Positions 21,873 through 32,614 of a stretch of DNA of 64,000 nt are shown here, piece by piece. Below the pieces are notes generated by a model. It saw nothing but the letters and a program-made list of their open reading frames with translations. It was not told the origin of the DNA and did no database searches. Source of the stretch: Limnephilus marmoratus (taxonomy: Eukaryota; Arthropoda; Insecta; Trichoptera; Limnephilidae); the NCBI GenBank assembly GCA_917880885.1, contig OU862908.1, positions 8,964,501 to 9,028,500 of the forward strand, in the 5' to 3' direction. The position numbers were made by a program, and so were the translations under genes. Every line of letters begins with the position of its first letter. Position 1 is the stretch's first letter.

Positions 21873-22545
21873 TCAGGTACAAAGCGGGCATTCGGTTTTC
21901 AGATTAACGGCGCTCAGTGCCCTGTTCCACCGGCGGCTGTTGACACCGAGATGTGGACAAACAGAACGCGGATAAAACTTGCGCTACCTGCGCGGTAGCT
22001 TGACAGCGGCTGTCAGTTTTTACGAAATGTCGAGTTCGTAGATGACGATTATTTACTGTTGGAGAATCCTTTCTTAAAATTAAGGAATAAAACAATGGTA
22101 TTTGGTAATTGGTATCTTTAAATATGAAAAAAACCTCAGGAGAACATGATAATATGTTAAGTACGTACCTGAAAGGAATTCACTTGTGACATTTGAGGTT
22201 ATTTCAAAATTTTATCTTGTTGATTTCATTCCATCACTTGTCAATAACATTTCTGGTGCTATGGAATATATTTATTTTATCCCAGATTGGCGATTGATTG
22301 AAAACAGCGGCAATTAACAGGTCGCTCATTTTGATATCAGATTCTGACCGGCGTCACCGGCGAGCAGGAATTAAGAATTCATTCCGGTAAAGCTTATCGG
22401 CGCCGCCTCGCGCGGACACATATCTGAACCTGCCTTCACTATGGGCGGTCTGATACGTTGACATACAAACATTCTTGTCAGCACGCCTGCGCGGCGCATG
22501 GGCGGCCGACTAATCAGAAAACCGAAACCCGCTTTGTACCTGTTC
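21873..22545. mobile_element. element with about 35-bp terminal inverted repeats, 673 bp
   Basis: CAGGTACAAAGCGGG followed by TTCGGTTTTC on the left is inverted at 22512-22545. The interior is GC-richer than the flanks (CGGCGCCGCCTCGCGCG near 22400). Eight-base flanks do not match, so the TSD has decayed or the class is not hAT. The CAGG start favours hAT. No transposase frame. Confidence 0.55.
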
Positions 22546-22656
22546 GTACCCATAGACTATACCAGGGTCGACAAGAGCGGCTCTTTGCAAATACGTTTGC
22601 GACTCAACTATAAGCATCCGAAGATATTTTTCACGATTTCAAACATAATGAAGCGA

Positions 22657-22945
22657 TCATGGAAAGAATAAAAGAATTTTCTCTATATGCGAAAACAGTG
22701 CAAGACAGAATTTCCAAAATGTCTTTGAATGTAACAGTGCAGCGAGTCGAAGATAGCTGGCTTCCACAATATCAATTGCGACTGACGAGGCGAGCATGTT
22801 AGTGATACGGCACAATCAACCCACTTTGTGCGATATGTTGTGTCGGCAAAAGGTCCCAAAGAAGAACTTCTTGGTCTGCTGATGCTCAAGGGACAAACAC
22901 GTGAAGAAGATATTGCGATTGCTCTAGAAACATATCCAGATATTA
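22657..22945 (+). pseudogene. hAT-like transposase fragment, frameshifted
   Basis: The first frame reads VQDRISKMSLNVTVQRVED. After a frameshift near 22765 comes SIATDEAS, a second shift, then SDTAQSTHFVRYV, EELLGLLMLKGQTREEDI. S-D-T-A-Q followed by E-E-L-L and K-G-x-T-x-x-E-D-I is the catalytic-domain signature of GTF2IRD2/ZBED/SCAND3-type hAT transposases, including the first catalytic Asp region. It may derive from the same family as the fragment at 15127-15315. Confidence 0.75.
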
Positions 22946-23127
22946 GAACTTCCTATTATTAGATCTCGATGGGGGTTTTGATTTAATGCTTGAAAGGTGA
23001 AGATAGAATGCAACTGACCTAATTTTAATAAGTGAAGGGTGAGTGCAAAGGACACACATAGGTGGTGCGTATTCAGTTTATGCTTTCTTGCATTGAAGGT
23101 GGCGATTTCACAATATTAGCAATTGCA

Positions 23128-23485
23128 TTTTTTTTACATTAGCTCCACAGAAGAGGCCCCGAGGAAGATAATTTCCCTCGGGGTCTATGTCATTTTAGGG
23201 AATGCGGTGTGGGGGGGTCTTTTTAAGGAAGGGAAGAATAGGAAGTTCTGGGAAGGAAAAAAGGTATGAGGGGTTGGTAGGAGTCTTGGAGTCAGTATGA
23301 CCAGAAGTGACGGACGTATGAATCCATCCCTCCAACTGCTGTGCAAGGCGATGGGTCGAGAGAGTCCGGCTGGAAAGGTTAAAAGGCCTCCCTCAACCAG
23401 TTTCTCGCGATCCGTCCCACCACGCAGTTGGTCACACATCCGCCGCCAAGAACTGGACAGACCTCACCCCATGGGTGAAATATGA
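23128..23485 (-). repeat. SINE-like family R, copy
   Basis: The plus-strand T run at 23128-23135 marks a poly(A) tail on the reverse strand. Conserved blocks: TAGCTCCACAGAAGAGGCC, GGGAATGCGGTGTGG, GACGGACGTATGAATCCATC and CCTCCCTCAACCAG. Further copies lie at 37385 (forward), 45195 and 46393 (reverse), and a piece at 15536. No frame is conserved among the copies. Confidence 0.7.
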
Positions 23486-23491
23486 ACCCGG

Positions 23492-23916
23492 GCACTGCGT
23501 ATCCTTTCCCATTCGTCCCGTTCCCCTTCGGTATCCCCTTCCCTCTCCCCACTCCAGTCCCCCCCTTCCCCCTTCCCCCGTCCCACGAACCCCCCTCTTG
23601 AGTTCCCCTTCCCCCTCCCAAGTTCCCCCCCTCTCTGGTTCCCCTCCCCCCGCCCACCAACCCCCTACCCGAGTTCCCCTTCCGCCTCCTGCATTCCATA
23701 CATTCAGTCCCGGTACATTCAGTTTTCAAACAGCTCGCATGCCTCCTATGGAAATTTTTTATACAAATTTCATAATGCCAGAGCTCACCAGTAGTTTTAT
23801 ACAAACTTATCCTGACAATAAAGAACACCAAAAAATCCAATTTGGTGCAGTTGTTCGGAAGTTATGCGCGTAGGTACATACATTTCGGCGATTCATTTTT
23901 ATTTATATAAAGAAGA
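23492..23916 (-). mobile_element. Helitron-like polypurine/polypyrimidine element, copy 1
   Basis: On the reverse strand the 5' end reads TTCTTTATATAAATAAAAAT followed by GAATCGCCGAAATG. It continues with CTGCACCAAATTGGA, ACAAATTTGTATAAAACTAC-type blocks and GAGCTGTTTGAAAACTG, then a 200-bp G-rich strand of GGGGAACTC repeats. The canonical CTAG 3' end is missing here: truncated against the family R copy. Related copies: 42085, 46884, 49297, 56660 and 57466. Confidence 0.65.
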
Positions 23917-23996
23917 TAGAAGATATGGGGCTCTCTGGTATCTTTATTATCCTGTTTCCAAGACAATTTGGCTCTTCTCATTTGACAAACTGACGA

Positions 23997-24244
23997 CCCC
24001 TGGGTACCTAGCATGGTCGATTGATATAGGTTTTATCGAAAATGTTGGTAACTTGTCATCGCTCCAGAGCACGACTGCAGGCCGCTAACGAACAAATAAC
24101 AGTTCACGTCAAATAAATTAGGAGCCCTTAGTCGTTGTGAACTGTTGTTTGTTCTTTAGCGGCCTGCAGTCGTGCTTAGGAGCGATGACAAGTTACCGAC
24201 ATTCTCGATAAAACCTATTTCATCGGCCATGCTAGCACCCCTGG
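23997..24244. mobile_element. hairpin MITE, 248 bp, copy 1
   Basis: Nearly all of it folds back. CTAGCATGGTCGAT at the left pairs with ATCGGCCATGCTAG at the right, and the inner arms share GCACGACTGCAGGCCGCTAA. A second family member is at 45907-46109. TSD not identified. Confidence 0.7.
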
Positions 24245-24249
24245 ACTAT

Positions 24250-24875
24250 ACCAATAAAAAGTAGGTAGACATTATTTATCCAGATAATTATTTAGCCGAT
24301 ATTTTGCTTCCAGATATTATTTAATCACTCTTTGTATCTAACTCACGCACTTAATCATGCAGTTTTTTAGAAAATTACAACGTAACGGGCTTTTGATTGT
24401 GTGTGGAATTTATACACTGACCTTGATATTGTTCTAGTTTGGAATAAACGTTCTCTGCTCGGTTCAACACTGCAATCAGACAAAATAATTGGTTACATAA
24501 AAGGAATTAAGGATTTGTGACATGCATACCAATAAGATTTTTAATATAGAGTGTCTACCAAGTATGTACCTACGTAATATGTTCGCAATAAATAATATAC
24601 AGTACTTTAATCCCGCTATACATTTTATTACCGGCAGGAAGCATGTTACAAAAAATTAACACAGAAATATCGAATTATTTTAATTTCTTTGCAATATAAT
24701 TTAGTGTTTTTTTAAGGAAAGTAAACATTTCCTATCTAATAACTTGAAAATATTTAAAAAAATTCATACTACTATTGTCAACGAACGATATCGTAACACG
24801 GGAGGAGATAGACAGTAAATTTACATTTATATGACGGCGCGGGCGTTTATAAAATCAATCGCAGGATTTGGCAAT
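24250..24875. other. no recognisable feature
   Basis: AT-rich, without frames or repeat copies. Confidence 0.35.
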
Positions 24876-24879
24876 AAGG

Positions 24880-25527
24880 AACTCCAGTGAAAAATATTCT
24901 GGCTTTAAAAAAATACACTAATATAGACCAATAAATGCTGATACTGAATATATAAGTTTTATTTAATAATATTACAGGCGGAGTTTTTAAAAAAATATTA
25001 AAAAGTCCATTTTTAATCGGGTCCGTTGTTCGACGTGTCGTGACGCCACCGTAAAGTCATTGTAAAGGAAATGTATGATATGACACAAGCCATCGTATTA
25101 ATTTATTCGTTTATTTACATACTGTTTATAGAGATTTAGTTGTTGTGTTTATTGAAACATTATTTAGGCCTAAATAATGTTTCAAAAATAAAGGTATCTC
25201 TTATTAGTTTATCTCTATTATTGAAAATATTCAAAAAGTACTGCACAATAAAAAAGTAATGCTATTTCTAGAGAGAATACTTCGAACAACGGAATTCAAA
25301 ATGGCGGCAGTTAATCAGCTGATTGAGAGATCCCATAGTAATTTTTCAGGAGTGATGACGTCACACGATTCACCATACATACGGTGGTTTTCGGGGGTCT
25401 TGAAAAATTAAAACTTTGACAATTATTTTAACTATTAAAACTAACTCTAAAAGTAAAAATAAAAATAAAAATGCAGTTATTTAAATTAGAAGGTTAAAGA
25501 TCATTAAAAAAAAAATGGACTAGAGTT
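24880..25527. mobile_element. non-autonomous DNA element with CRE-like sites, copy 2
   Basis: Inverted relative to 14298-14896 and more complete: AACTCCAGT at the left and TGGACTAGAGTT at the right form short inverted termini. It retains one TGACGTCA (25356) and a mutated TGACGCCA (25040). A palindromic insertion, AATGTTTCAATAAAC/GTTTCAAAA-like, lies near 25155-25185 (AACATTATTTAGGCC/GGCCTAAATAATGTT). A third terminal piece lies at 63296-63330. Confidence 0.7.
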
Positions 25528-25529
25528 CT

Positions 25530-26227
25530 CTATTTGAAAGGAGAAAGCCCCACCTTTGCTGTGGTCATATGCTCCAATATTAGTGGTGGCTGGTCTTCCA
25601 CGATGATAGATAGTACAAAGGGTGGTTACAATTTACCGTCACTTTTTGTATTACTTAATTAGTATTTTACGAATTTTAAGCGAGATTACAAGAGAAAGCT
25701 GTGATCAATTTCACGACAATTTTCGACTGAATTAAATGTAAGTACTTTTCGATTTTGTCTAATAATACTTGACACGTGTGCCAAGTAGGTAGTCAGCATC
25801 TTCCTCTTCTTCTAGTAAATAAGTAGGGCCTTTCAAGGAATGAGAAGGACAAAGGGAAAAAACAACAGTGTAAGGAATTTGGGAAAATAGGTTTCAGTTC
25901 ATAAGCTGGTTCATAACTAAACAACCATTGCTAAGCAGACGTTACATGTGCCATGATGGGTGACTTGGCTAGCAGACATATTGAACGCACGACGCTTGCG
26001 TAGGAAACAGTCACCAACCGGTCTTGTTTAGTTGTGATGGGTTGTGATTTGATTAAAAAAATATTTCTTTTCGTTGGATCGAGTTGAAGTTGGATTCTGC
26101 TACTCAATATAGAAAAACAATTAACGATTTCGTGAAAGTAGAAAGGTGGTTAGTACACGAAAACTATTAACGTGTATGTTTAGTATTAAGTATATTAATA
26201 GTAGTGCATAGGTCATTCATTATGTAA
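25530..26227. other. no recognisable feature
   Basis: Single-copy-looking DNA with no supported gene. Confidence 0.35.
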
Positions 26228-27130
26228 TCTTATATATAAAAATCTCGTGTCACGGTGTTTGTGGTCGCACTCCACCGAAAAGGCTTGACCGATTTTTATG
26301 AATTTTTTTTTATGTGTATTTGGTAAGTATGAGAATAGGTTTAATCGCGATTTTAGTATTTTTGTATGAACAAATTTAACTGTCTTTCGTATTTCAAACA
26401 GAACGAAACTATTTATGTTGTTGATGAATGTTGTTGTTGTTGTTGTTGAATGACAGATGGCGCTACGTCCGCCTCATCGAACTTTCATCCACACATGCGT
26501 AAGACATTCATGAGAAGCGTCGCGTCCAAAGATATTCAAATACTAAAGAGATATGCTATGGTGTCCGCGCAACTGTCGGCGGACTACGCCCTAATTAGAG
26601 TAGTTTGCATACAAAAATAATTTGTTTGTTTCGTTGATTTTTTGAAGATGTGCATTAGTATTGGTTAATAATATAGTTTGAATACGGAAAGAATTTGTTC
26701 ATTTAGTTTAACGTTCGTTTGGTTTATTCGTTAATTATTCATTCTTTTAGTTTATTTGTTAATTGGTAAACAATGTCGGCGACACCCGGAAGCGGAGTCC
26801 CACATAGTGAAAACTGCAGATAGCACATCTACTTATATTTCAATATCTTTGGTCGCGTCATTTTGATATTTCATTCGGCATCACGTTCTCGCTTGGGCAA
26901 ACCATCGAGCTTATTTATGTTGGCTAAAGACGGACTGAAAAAAAATATCGTACACTCAATTGCTCTTCGAAATTCAAATTGATTTTCCTACTTTAGTTGA
27001 TGTTTTTGTGTTTTTATCAGCGGTCATCGTCTACGGCGCTCCTTCCTCTTTCTGTCACAGATCCCATCCCCACACATTATTTTACAACGAAATACCGCTA
27101 TCACACACGCGAACTTGGGTTAACACTTCG
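26228..27130 (+). mobile_element. Helitron, 5' part; 3' end not found
   Basis: Starts TCTTATATATAAAAATCTCG after A. Matches 37889-38631 over most of its length: CGCACTCC and CGAAA near the start, a (TTG)n microsatellite at 26427-26447, and a TTTCATTCGGCATCA block near 26865. Unlike that copy it does not reach GGGTCAGCTAG. Beyond about 27090 the sequence is different, so the 3' end is lost or replaced. Confidence 0.65.
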
Positions 27131-27266
27131 CATGCAGTTATAACAACGCCCAATCGATGTTTGGCCTTCCCAGATAAATGTATTCCTTCCAATATGCGGA
27201 CGTTGGGACAAGTTCCTAGCTTTGCAAACATCATAAGAACCCGGGTTGCACGTCCAAACAAACGTA

Positions 27267-28763
27267 GGGGAGGGTGGGGCGTGTTGTGACTAAATTACAA
27301 AACTGAGTGTAGTAGAAAAATCTTTAATGAAATCAAAGGTTTGACATTTTAATGGAAACAAATAACTCTTTGGCTACATTATTTTGGTATGTTTAACCTT
27401 GTTAACATACGAATAAAGTGACAAAATATTATTTTACAAAATATGGGAATTGGCACAACACGCCCCACCCGTGGGGCTAGTTGTGACGGGGGTGGGGCGT
27501 GTTGAGACGAACAAATAATTAAGTAAAAGCATTAGGTAGGTACGAAATAAAATTGGTAAAAACGAAAGTCCCGATAATATATTATCAAAAGTGGTTGTAG
27601 TATACCTCCAATGTAATAAAAAAAAATAAAAACATTTAAAATAAATCTCAGCCAGTCAAGCAAAAGTCGCAGATGAAGTCAGGAATGTATTCATCCACTC
27701 CGGCACATAACTCATGACACCATTTATGACATTTTATGCACCTCACCCATCTTTCACCAGAAATATCATTAGAATAGGGGTTACGACAAAATATACATTG
27801 CTCTTCTTCGTTTGCATCGCTGTCGTCAGTTTCCATAAGTGGTGGCTCCTCTTCAGTTTCACTGGATGATGTGGACATCAGTTGTATTAAGCCCATAGTA
27901 AACTTTGCTGCATTTTGCGATGTAATCTGCAAGTTCTTTTTCCTGTGCATGAGTAAAAACTTGACCAGGATTGGAATATCCCACCTTACAATTTGTAAGA
28001 GGACTAGCTTTTTTCCTTTCGATGAACCGCTTTAGTGTCATATGATTAATTCCAAAAGAGACTGCAGCTTTTCGAAGTGACACGTTTGTAGTAATGATTT
28101 CAGCTGCAGCTTGTTCATAAACGTTTTCTGGAATTTCCCCTCTATTCGTCTTTTTTTATATTTTCGGACTATTTTGCAAAACTGAAAAAAAATAAAAATT
28201 ACAAATAGGTACAAAAAGGAAATGTATCTAGGTAATACATATATATGTACATTCATAATATGTTAAAAAAATACGCCTGTTTACATAACACATATTGTAT
28301 TAATGCATATTTTATATAAACGTAAAAAAAAACTAAATTCTAGCGGCGAGTTATGTCTGCCACAACTCGCCCCCGCCTTGATGTAACAACTCGCCCCACC
28401 CGACGATGTTACATAAAAATGGCCATGCAAGTAAACATAATTGACGTACGAATTTCATTTATAACTAATAACACAGTCAAAAGATACAGTTTGTGGAGAA
28501 AAAAACATATAACGACTTACCGAGTGTTAGCGGGTTGGCAGACGACTTCGAAAATTTCCTGGAAAAGTTCGTTTAGCACTTAAAAATCACACTTTGTCGT
28601 ATAACTTTAATTATATCGACCGCACGGCACCACCGTTTTGATAGAAACTGGCGGTACGGTGTTCACACGAAACGGCGCGATGCGCGCGCATATAAGTCAA
28701 CTAGCGGGAATTTTAAACGCGATGTCTCAACACGCCCCCGTCACAACACGCCCCACCCTCCCC
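27267..28763 (-). mobile_element. pogo/Tigger-type (Tc1/mariner superfamily) transposon, internally deleted
   Basis: TA target duplications flank it (27265-27266 and 28764-28765). The terminal inverted repeats are perfect over 24 bp and begin GGGGAGGGTGGGGCGTGT. Extra copies of the CAACACGCCCC word lie just inside each end (27453-27510 and 28355-28400, 28725-28740). The 1.5-kb interior keeps both ends of a transposase gene on the reverse strand but lacks the catalytic core, so the copy is non-autonomous. Confidence 0.9.
27648..28175 (-). pseudogene. pogo-type transposase remnant: HTH and C-terminal PHD-like finger
   Basis: Reading from 28175, KIVRKYK is followed by a one-base frameshift at an A7 run (28151-28157) and then GEIPENVYEQAAAEI. 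Next comes a psq/CENP-B-type helix-turn-helix, SLRKAAVSFGINHMTLKRF, then the start of the next domain, FTHAQEKELADYI and YYGLNTTDV. Near 27880 the frame jumps to an acidic linker (SSSETEEEPP) and a C4HC3-like finger: CIFC, CIKC, W-C-H-E-L-C, CDFC, ending at 27648. The DDE domain between them is deleted. A C-terminal PHD-like finger is a known feature of many insect pogo/Tigger-like transposases. No ATG precedes IVRKY (ATA there). Confidence 0.85.
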
Positions 28764-28824
28764 TATTCCCCAATTTCCTCTCTGGATCTTGACAAACTGC
28801 AAATATTTTTTAATATACTCGTAA

Positions 28825-28988
28825 GGGAACGTACCCATACTACGTGACACTTTTAGGGGGGGGGGGGGTCTTCAAAATGTCACGCTCCATACAAATGAGC
28901 GGCGGGTTGCTTAGGATTTTGGTCACCGGGGGGGGGGGGGGGGGTTAAAAATTGCAAAAAGTTGGTCACGTAGTATGGGTACGTTCCC
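28825..28988. mobile_element. PIF/Harbinger-like MITE, copy 2 (164 bp)
   Basis: TAA flanks both ends (28822-28824 and 28989-28991). The ends are the same as in the copy at 15709, with G runs of 12-15 on the plus strand, so it is inverted relative to that copy. Confidence 0.82.
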
Positions 28989-29027
28989 TAATATAGATAT
29001 CGACCATTGACGTGTCGGTACGTTTTG

Positions 29028-29119
29028 CTTTAGTGAAAACTTCTCTAGCACCATCGTGATTTGAAACTCGATGAAACGAAAAACAGTGACACTGAAAAGA
29101 GTCACATTCATCTATATCA
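29028..29119 (+). repeat. family T short repeat, 5' half
   Basis: Matches the first 90 bp of the family (AGTGAAAACTTCTCTAGCACC, GATGAAACGAAAAACAG). It stops abruptly at CATCTATAT, where a hAT-like end begins. Confidence 0.6.
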
Positions 29120-29350
29120 GTGATTTTCAAGCTGTGGTAAGCGTAACCCTGGGGGTACGCGAAGCCAGATTGGGGGTACGCAATAACGTGCCTGAAGTCG
29201 TGTTACACTCTGTATAAAATTGTGTGACTTGATTGTTACACACACTTTTGCGTTTGCATACTCTGATTTTTTTGGAGTTACTTCTTACATTATACCTACA
29301 AATATCGTTAAAATTGTTGGTATTGGTTTGAACGCCATCAATAGACATTC
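29120..29350 (+). mobile_element. hAT-like terminal fragment
   Basis: Begins CAGTGATTTTCAAGC and carries two GGGGGTACGC words, the start typical of the CAGTGGTTCTCAA class of hAT ends. The partner end and TSD are not found, so it is truncated. It interrupts the family T repeat. Confidence 0.5.
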
Positions 29351-30640
29351 AGTATAGAAACTTGGAAATGTATTTAAAAAAAAAGCAAATCATAAAACAT
29401 ACACGGACATAGAATACTTTCTTCTAGTAAAAATAATCTTAAAATTCGGTTCAGTTTTGGAAGCGAAAAATAGGGAATACAAAACATAGATTTTGACGAT
29501 TTTATTTAGGTATTATCAGGCTGAGGTGCAGTTGTCCCTTTCGCTCAGTATTAGTATTAATTTAAAGTACGTTTAAATTTCTCGGCGAAAGGGTTTTCTT
29601 TTAAGGCGCTGCAACCGGGATCAAAAAGAAGAAGACGGAGAGATATGAAATTACGAATGTTAGAGGAGCGCGCTAGTATTTAAAGCGTCAAAATCGATGC
29701 GAAAATTGTGAAAAAATTTAATAAAACACGACTCGTTTAAAATAGAGTAAAAATCTCGCGAGGTTGTCTTAAACAGCATTTAAAGAAACACTGTGATTTT
29801 TTCATATAACTTGTAAAATAACCGAAACAAACGTGTTTATAATAATTTTTGGAGCATACTTTGCGATTTTTTCTATCGAGCGAATTTTATGTAATTTTCG
29901 TTTCTAGATATTATCTTCAAGAATAACATATATATTTTTAAGAACTTTAAAACTTAACGTGTTCAAGGGAGATATGTAAGAAATCGGTAGAAATTCGGGT
30001 AGCGGCCCTTAAGGGACAGGATACACAAACACAACACCGGAAATGGCCTTATTAGGCAATCCCGCCAGACTCCAAAAAACACTGCAGAAAATCATTGGAC
30101 CCATTGATCTCGTAATGCTACGTGCTTGATAAATAAGTGAAAATAAAAGAAGAAATAAATTGTTATGTAGTACACAACACATGACGAGTCGGTACGTACG
30201 TACATATTATGTACGTTACGCAATAATAAACAAAAAATAATGTTATACTTGCACACATACATGTTGGTTTAACATGTAATAAAAAAGCGTTGTTTACAAA
30301 ATGTTACTTTGACTGTCTGGACAAGAGATTTCGACACTAGAAATGATCTCAGAAAGTAAAAGGTTTAAATTTTTTTCGAGACTAAATAAAAAATAGTACG
30401 TCAAAATCTTCTCGGGATTTTACGTCAGTGAATTTGAACTATAAATTATAAAACTAATATGTACTAGCAAGTAGCACAGATCCGTGAAAAATCAAGGGAT
30501 ATTATGATTTATTGTAAGATTGATTATTATGATTGCATGATAGCTTTTGAAAAATCACAAAAAGCGAAATTACTTGTTCAAATTAATCCTAAAAAATATG
30601 AACAAAAGAAATACACATTTTACTACTGCAAAAAAAAATG
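29350..30640. other. no gene; one dispersed repeat inside
   Basis: A segment at about 29690-29920 recurs in inverted orientation at 58880-59065 (shared ACACGTGTTTATAATAATTTT-like and CTTTAAATGCT-like blocks), so it is an unclassified interspersed repeat. The rest shows nothing recognisable. Confidence 0.4.
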
Positions 30641-31108
30641 AGAGTGTGCAATTCACATGCGGTAGAAGTGAAACCTTCAGAAAACTAAAGGAGACAAGAG
30701 TGGGGGGAGGCTACGAAGTACCACACAAAGAGGAGACTGATTAGTCTATCTCATTCTCTCGCAGGCTGAACCCTATAGATGAATGTGTTTGTCTCTTTTT
30801 TATGTCGCTATTTTTCGTTTCAACGACTTTCAAATCAAAACGGTGTGAAGTTTTCACTTAAAAAATCAGAGTGTGCGATTCCTACGCGGTAGAAGCGAAA
30901 CCTTCAGAAAACTAAAGTTGACAAAAGTGGGGAGGCTACGAAGCACCGGACAAAGAGGGGACCGATAGGATACGAAGCTCCGCACAAAGAGGAGACCGAT
31001 TATACTATCTCATTCTCTCGCAGGCTGAATACTATAGATGTATGTGTTTGTCTCTTTTTAGTGTCACTTTTTTCGTATCATCGAGTTTCAAATCAGTTTT
31101 CACTTTAA
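30640..31108 (-). repeat. two family T repeats in tandem
   Basis: 30640-30866 and 30867-31108 are consecutive reverse-orientation copies. Each runs GTGTGCAATT...GGTAGAAGTGAAACCTTCAG...CTCATTCTCTCGCAGGCTGAA...GTTTTCACTT. The second copy carries an extra 35-bp internal duplication around a GAGGAGACCGAT block. Confidence 0.75.
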
Positions 31109-31440
31109 AAATATGGGTAGCTTCGTACTAAAAGAGTACCTGCTAAAGAAATGTTTAGAAGCAAATCAAAGTTCTAGAGTTCATTGAACCAGAGTTACAG
31201 ACAGACACACTTTCGAAATTAGTATTTTTCATAATCGTCTTGGAGGAGTAGGTATTGAAAAATAAAATGACGGTTTCACTTATATTTAGTTTAATTTTCA
31301 TGCTACTCGCGCCATCTCTGAACAGAAATCAAAACCAGAATAATAGATTAACAGGTAAGAAAACTGCACAAGTTACCTGAATTTCCTAATAGCGCCATCT
31401 AGTCTATATATTGAATAATAAATGAAACAATCTAAAGATG

Positions 31441-31515
31441 GCGCAAAACTACCGATATGGTTTGAATCTTATTACACATCACAATAAGATTCAAAATAAA
31501 ACGGTAGTTTTGCGC
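31441..31515 (+). ncRNA. miRNA-like hairpin (or hairpin remnant of a MITE)
   Basis: Two 33-nt arms (31441-31473 and 31483-31515) pair through GCGCAAAACTACCG with CGGTAGTTTTGCGC, a short bulged middle, and TTTGAATCTTATT with AATAAGATTCAAA, around a 9-nt loop. About 29 of 33 positions pair. This is within pre-miRNA size. A small inverted-repeat transposon scar is an equally good explanation. Confidence 0.45.
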
Positions 31516-31698
31516 TACCCTACATTTTGGAGTTTCGAAATATTATCTGAAGCAATTATAAAAGGTAAACTTTTAATTTATTTTACATTATTATGTATAA
31601 CTAGGAAAGTTTTCCATTCCAGGACAGACAAATTGACAGGTTTAGTTCATATTATTCCAAGAAATGTACATAATTATATAACAAAAAATAGAAAAAGT

Positions 31699-31775
31699 AA
31701 CCTGGTAGCATAATATATTATATTCGGATTTACCGAATTAACCTGGTAACATACAATATATTCGGATTTACGGTG
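31699..31775. repeat. imperfect tandem duplication, about 38-bp unit
   Basis: AACCTGGTAGCATAATATA... is followed by AACCTGGTAACATACAATA..., each ending in TATTCGGATTTAC. A recent local duplication with no known role. Confidence 0.6.
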
Positions 31776-32610
31776 TATGAGGTAAGTTAGTAGTATTGAA
31801 AAGTGTAAACCAGGTAATACTTGATAACAAGTTGGATGAATTACAATAAGATTTACAACATAAAGAGATGAAGTTGTGTTAGGTTACGTGTTTAGTTACA
31901 AGATATTTTCTCCGATGAATGGTATTCCATAAGATTAGTTGATATTGAAAAGAAAAATCGTTTTTGACAAGCACGATGGAAAATTAGATATTTTTTAAAT
32001 TTTTATTTCAAAGATGGCGCTAGAGGCTATTTTCCATTTCCGCAATAATTTGAATTTATTTGGTGATTTTCGTAAGCGTCCACGCTTGTTTGTAGGTGGA
32101 TTGAAGGTAAATATATACCTACAACCTACTTTTTCGTCTCAGTTTAACATTATTCAATAATTATTTAGTTAGCCTATTTTATAGTTATGAAGAAAATAAG
32201 GCAATGATAAGTTTATTACTATTGGAACGGCTGCGCTGTCAGGATGTTAATTTAGTATTTAGTATGTAGGAATGAAAACCAAAGAAACTTGCTTATTAGG
32301 AATTGGAGGGAGACAGCAAGAGACCACACCAGGAGTGCAAGCGTTGTCTGGAAGAGGCCAAGACTCTTAAAGGACAAAAGGGACAATGCTGATGAGGAGA
32401 ACTAGTAGTTAAAGGATAAAAGTTAGTACCCCTTTGTTAAGGAAAAAATGGTACCTAAATCTATTGAACATCACAAATTAAATGGTTTTGGTCAAAAAAC
32501 CAGATATTCTATGCTACAAAATTATATCATTCCCTTCCAAATGAAATTAAAAATACCACGGAGATAAACGAGTTTGAAAACAACATTTAATTATGAAGTA
32601 ACACCAACAC
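31776..32610. other. no gene; possible trace of RTE-type coding sequence
   Basis: Around 32300-32400 a frame gives RNWRETARDHTRSAS, weakly like an RTE C-terminus. Too short and damaged to call. The rest is featureless. Confidence 0.25.
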
Positions 32611-32614
32611 AACC

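Noticed and set aside
23379..23873. Long proline- and glycine-rich frames on both strands (153 and 132 codons)
   Set aside because: They are translations of the polypurine/polypyrimidine Helitron body. Composition alone keeps them open, and the same artefact occurs at 47180-47610 and 56646-56970.
26427..26447. (TTG)n tract as an independent locus feature
   Set aside because: It is part of a Helitron family and recurs at the same internal position in 38205-38222.
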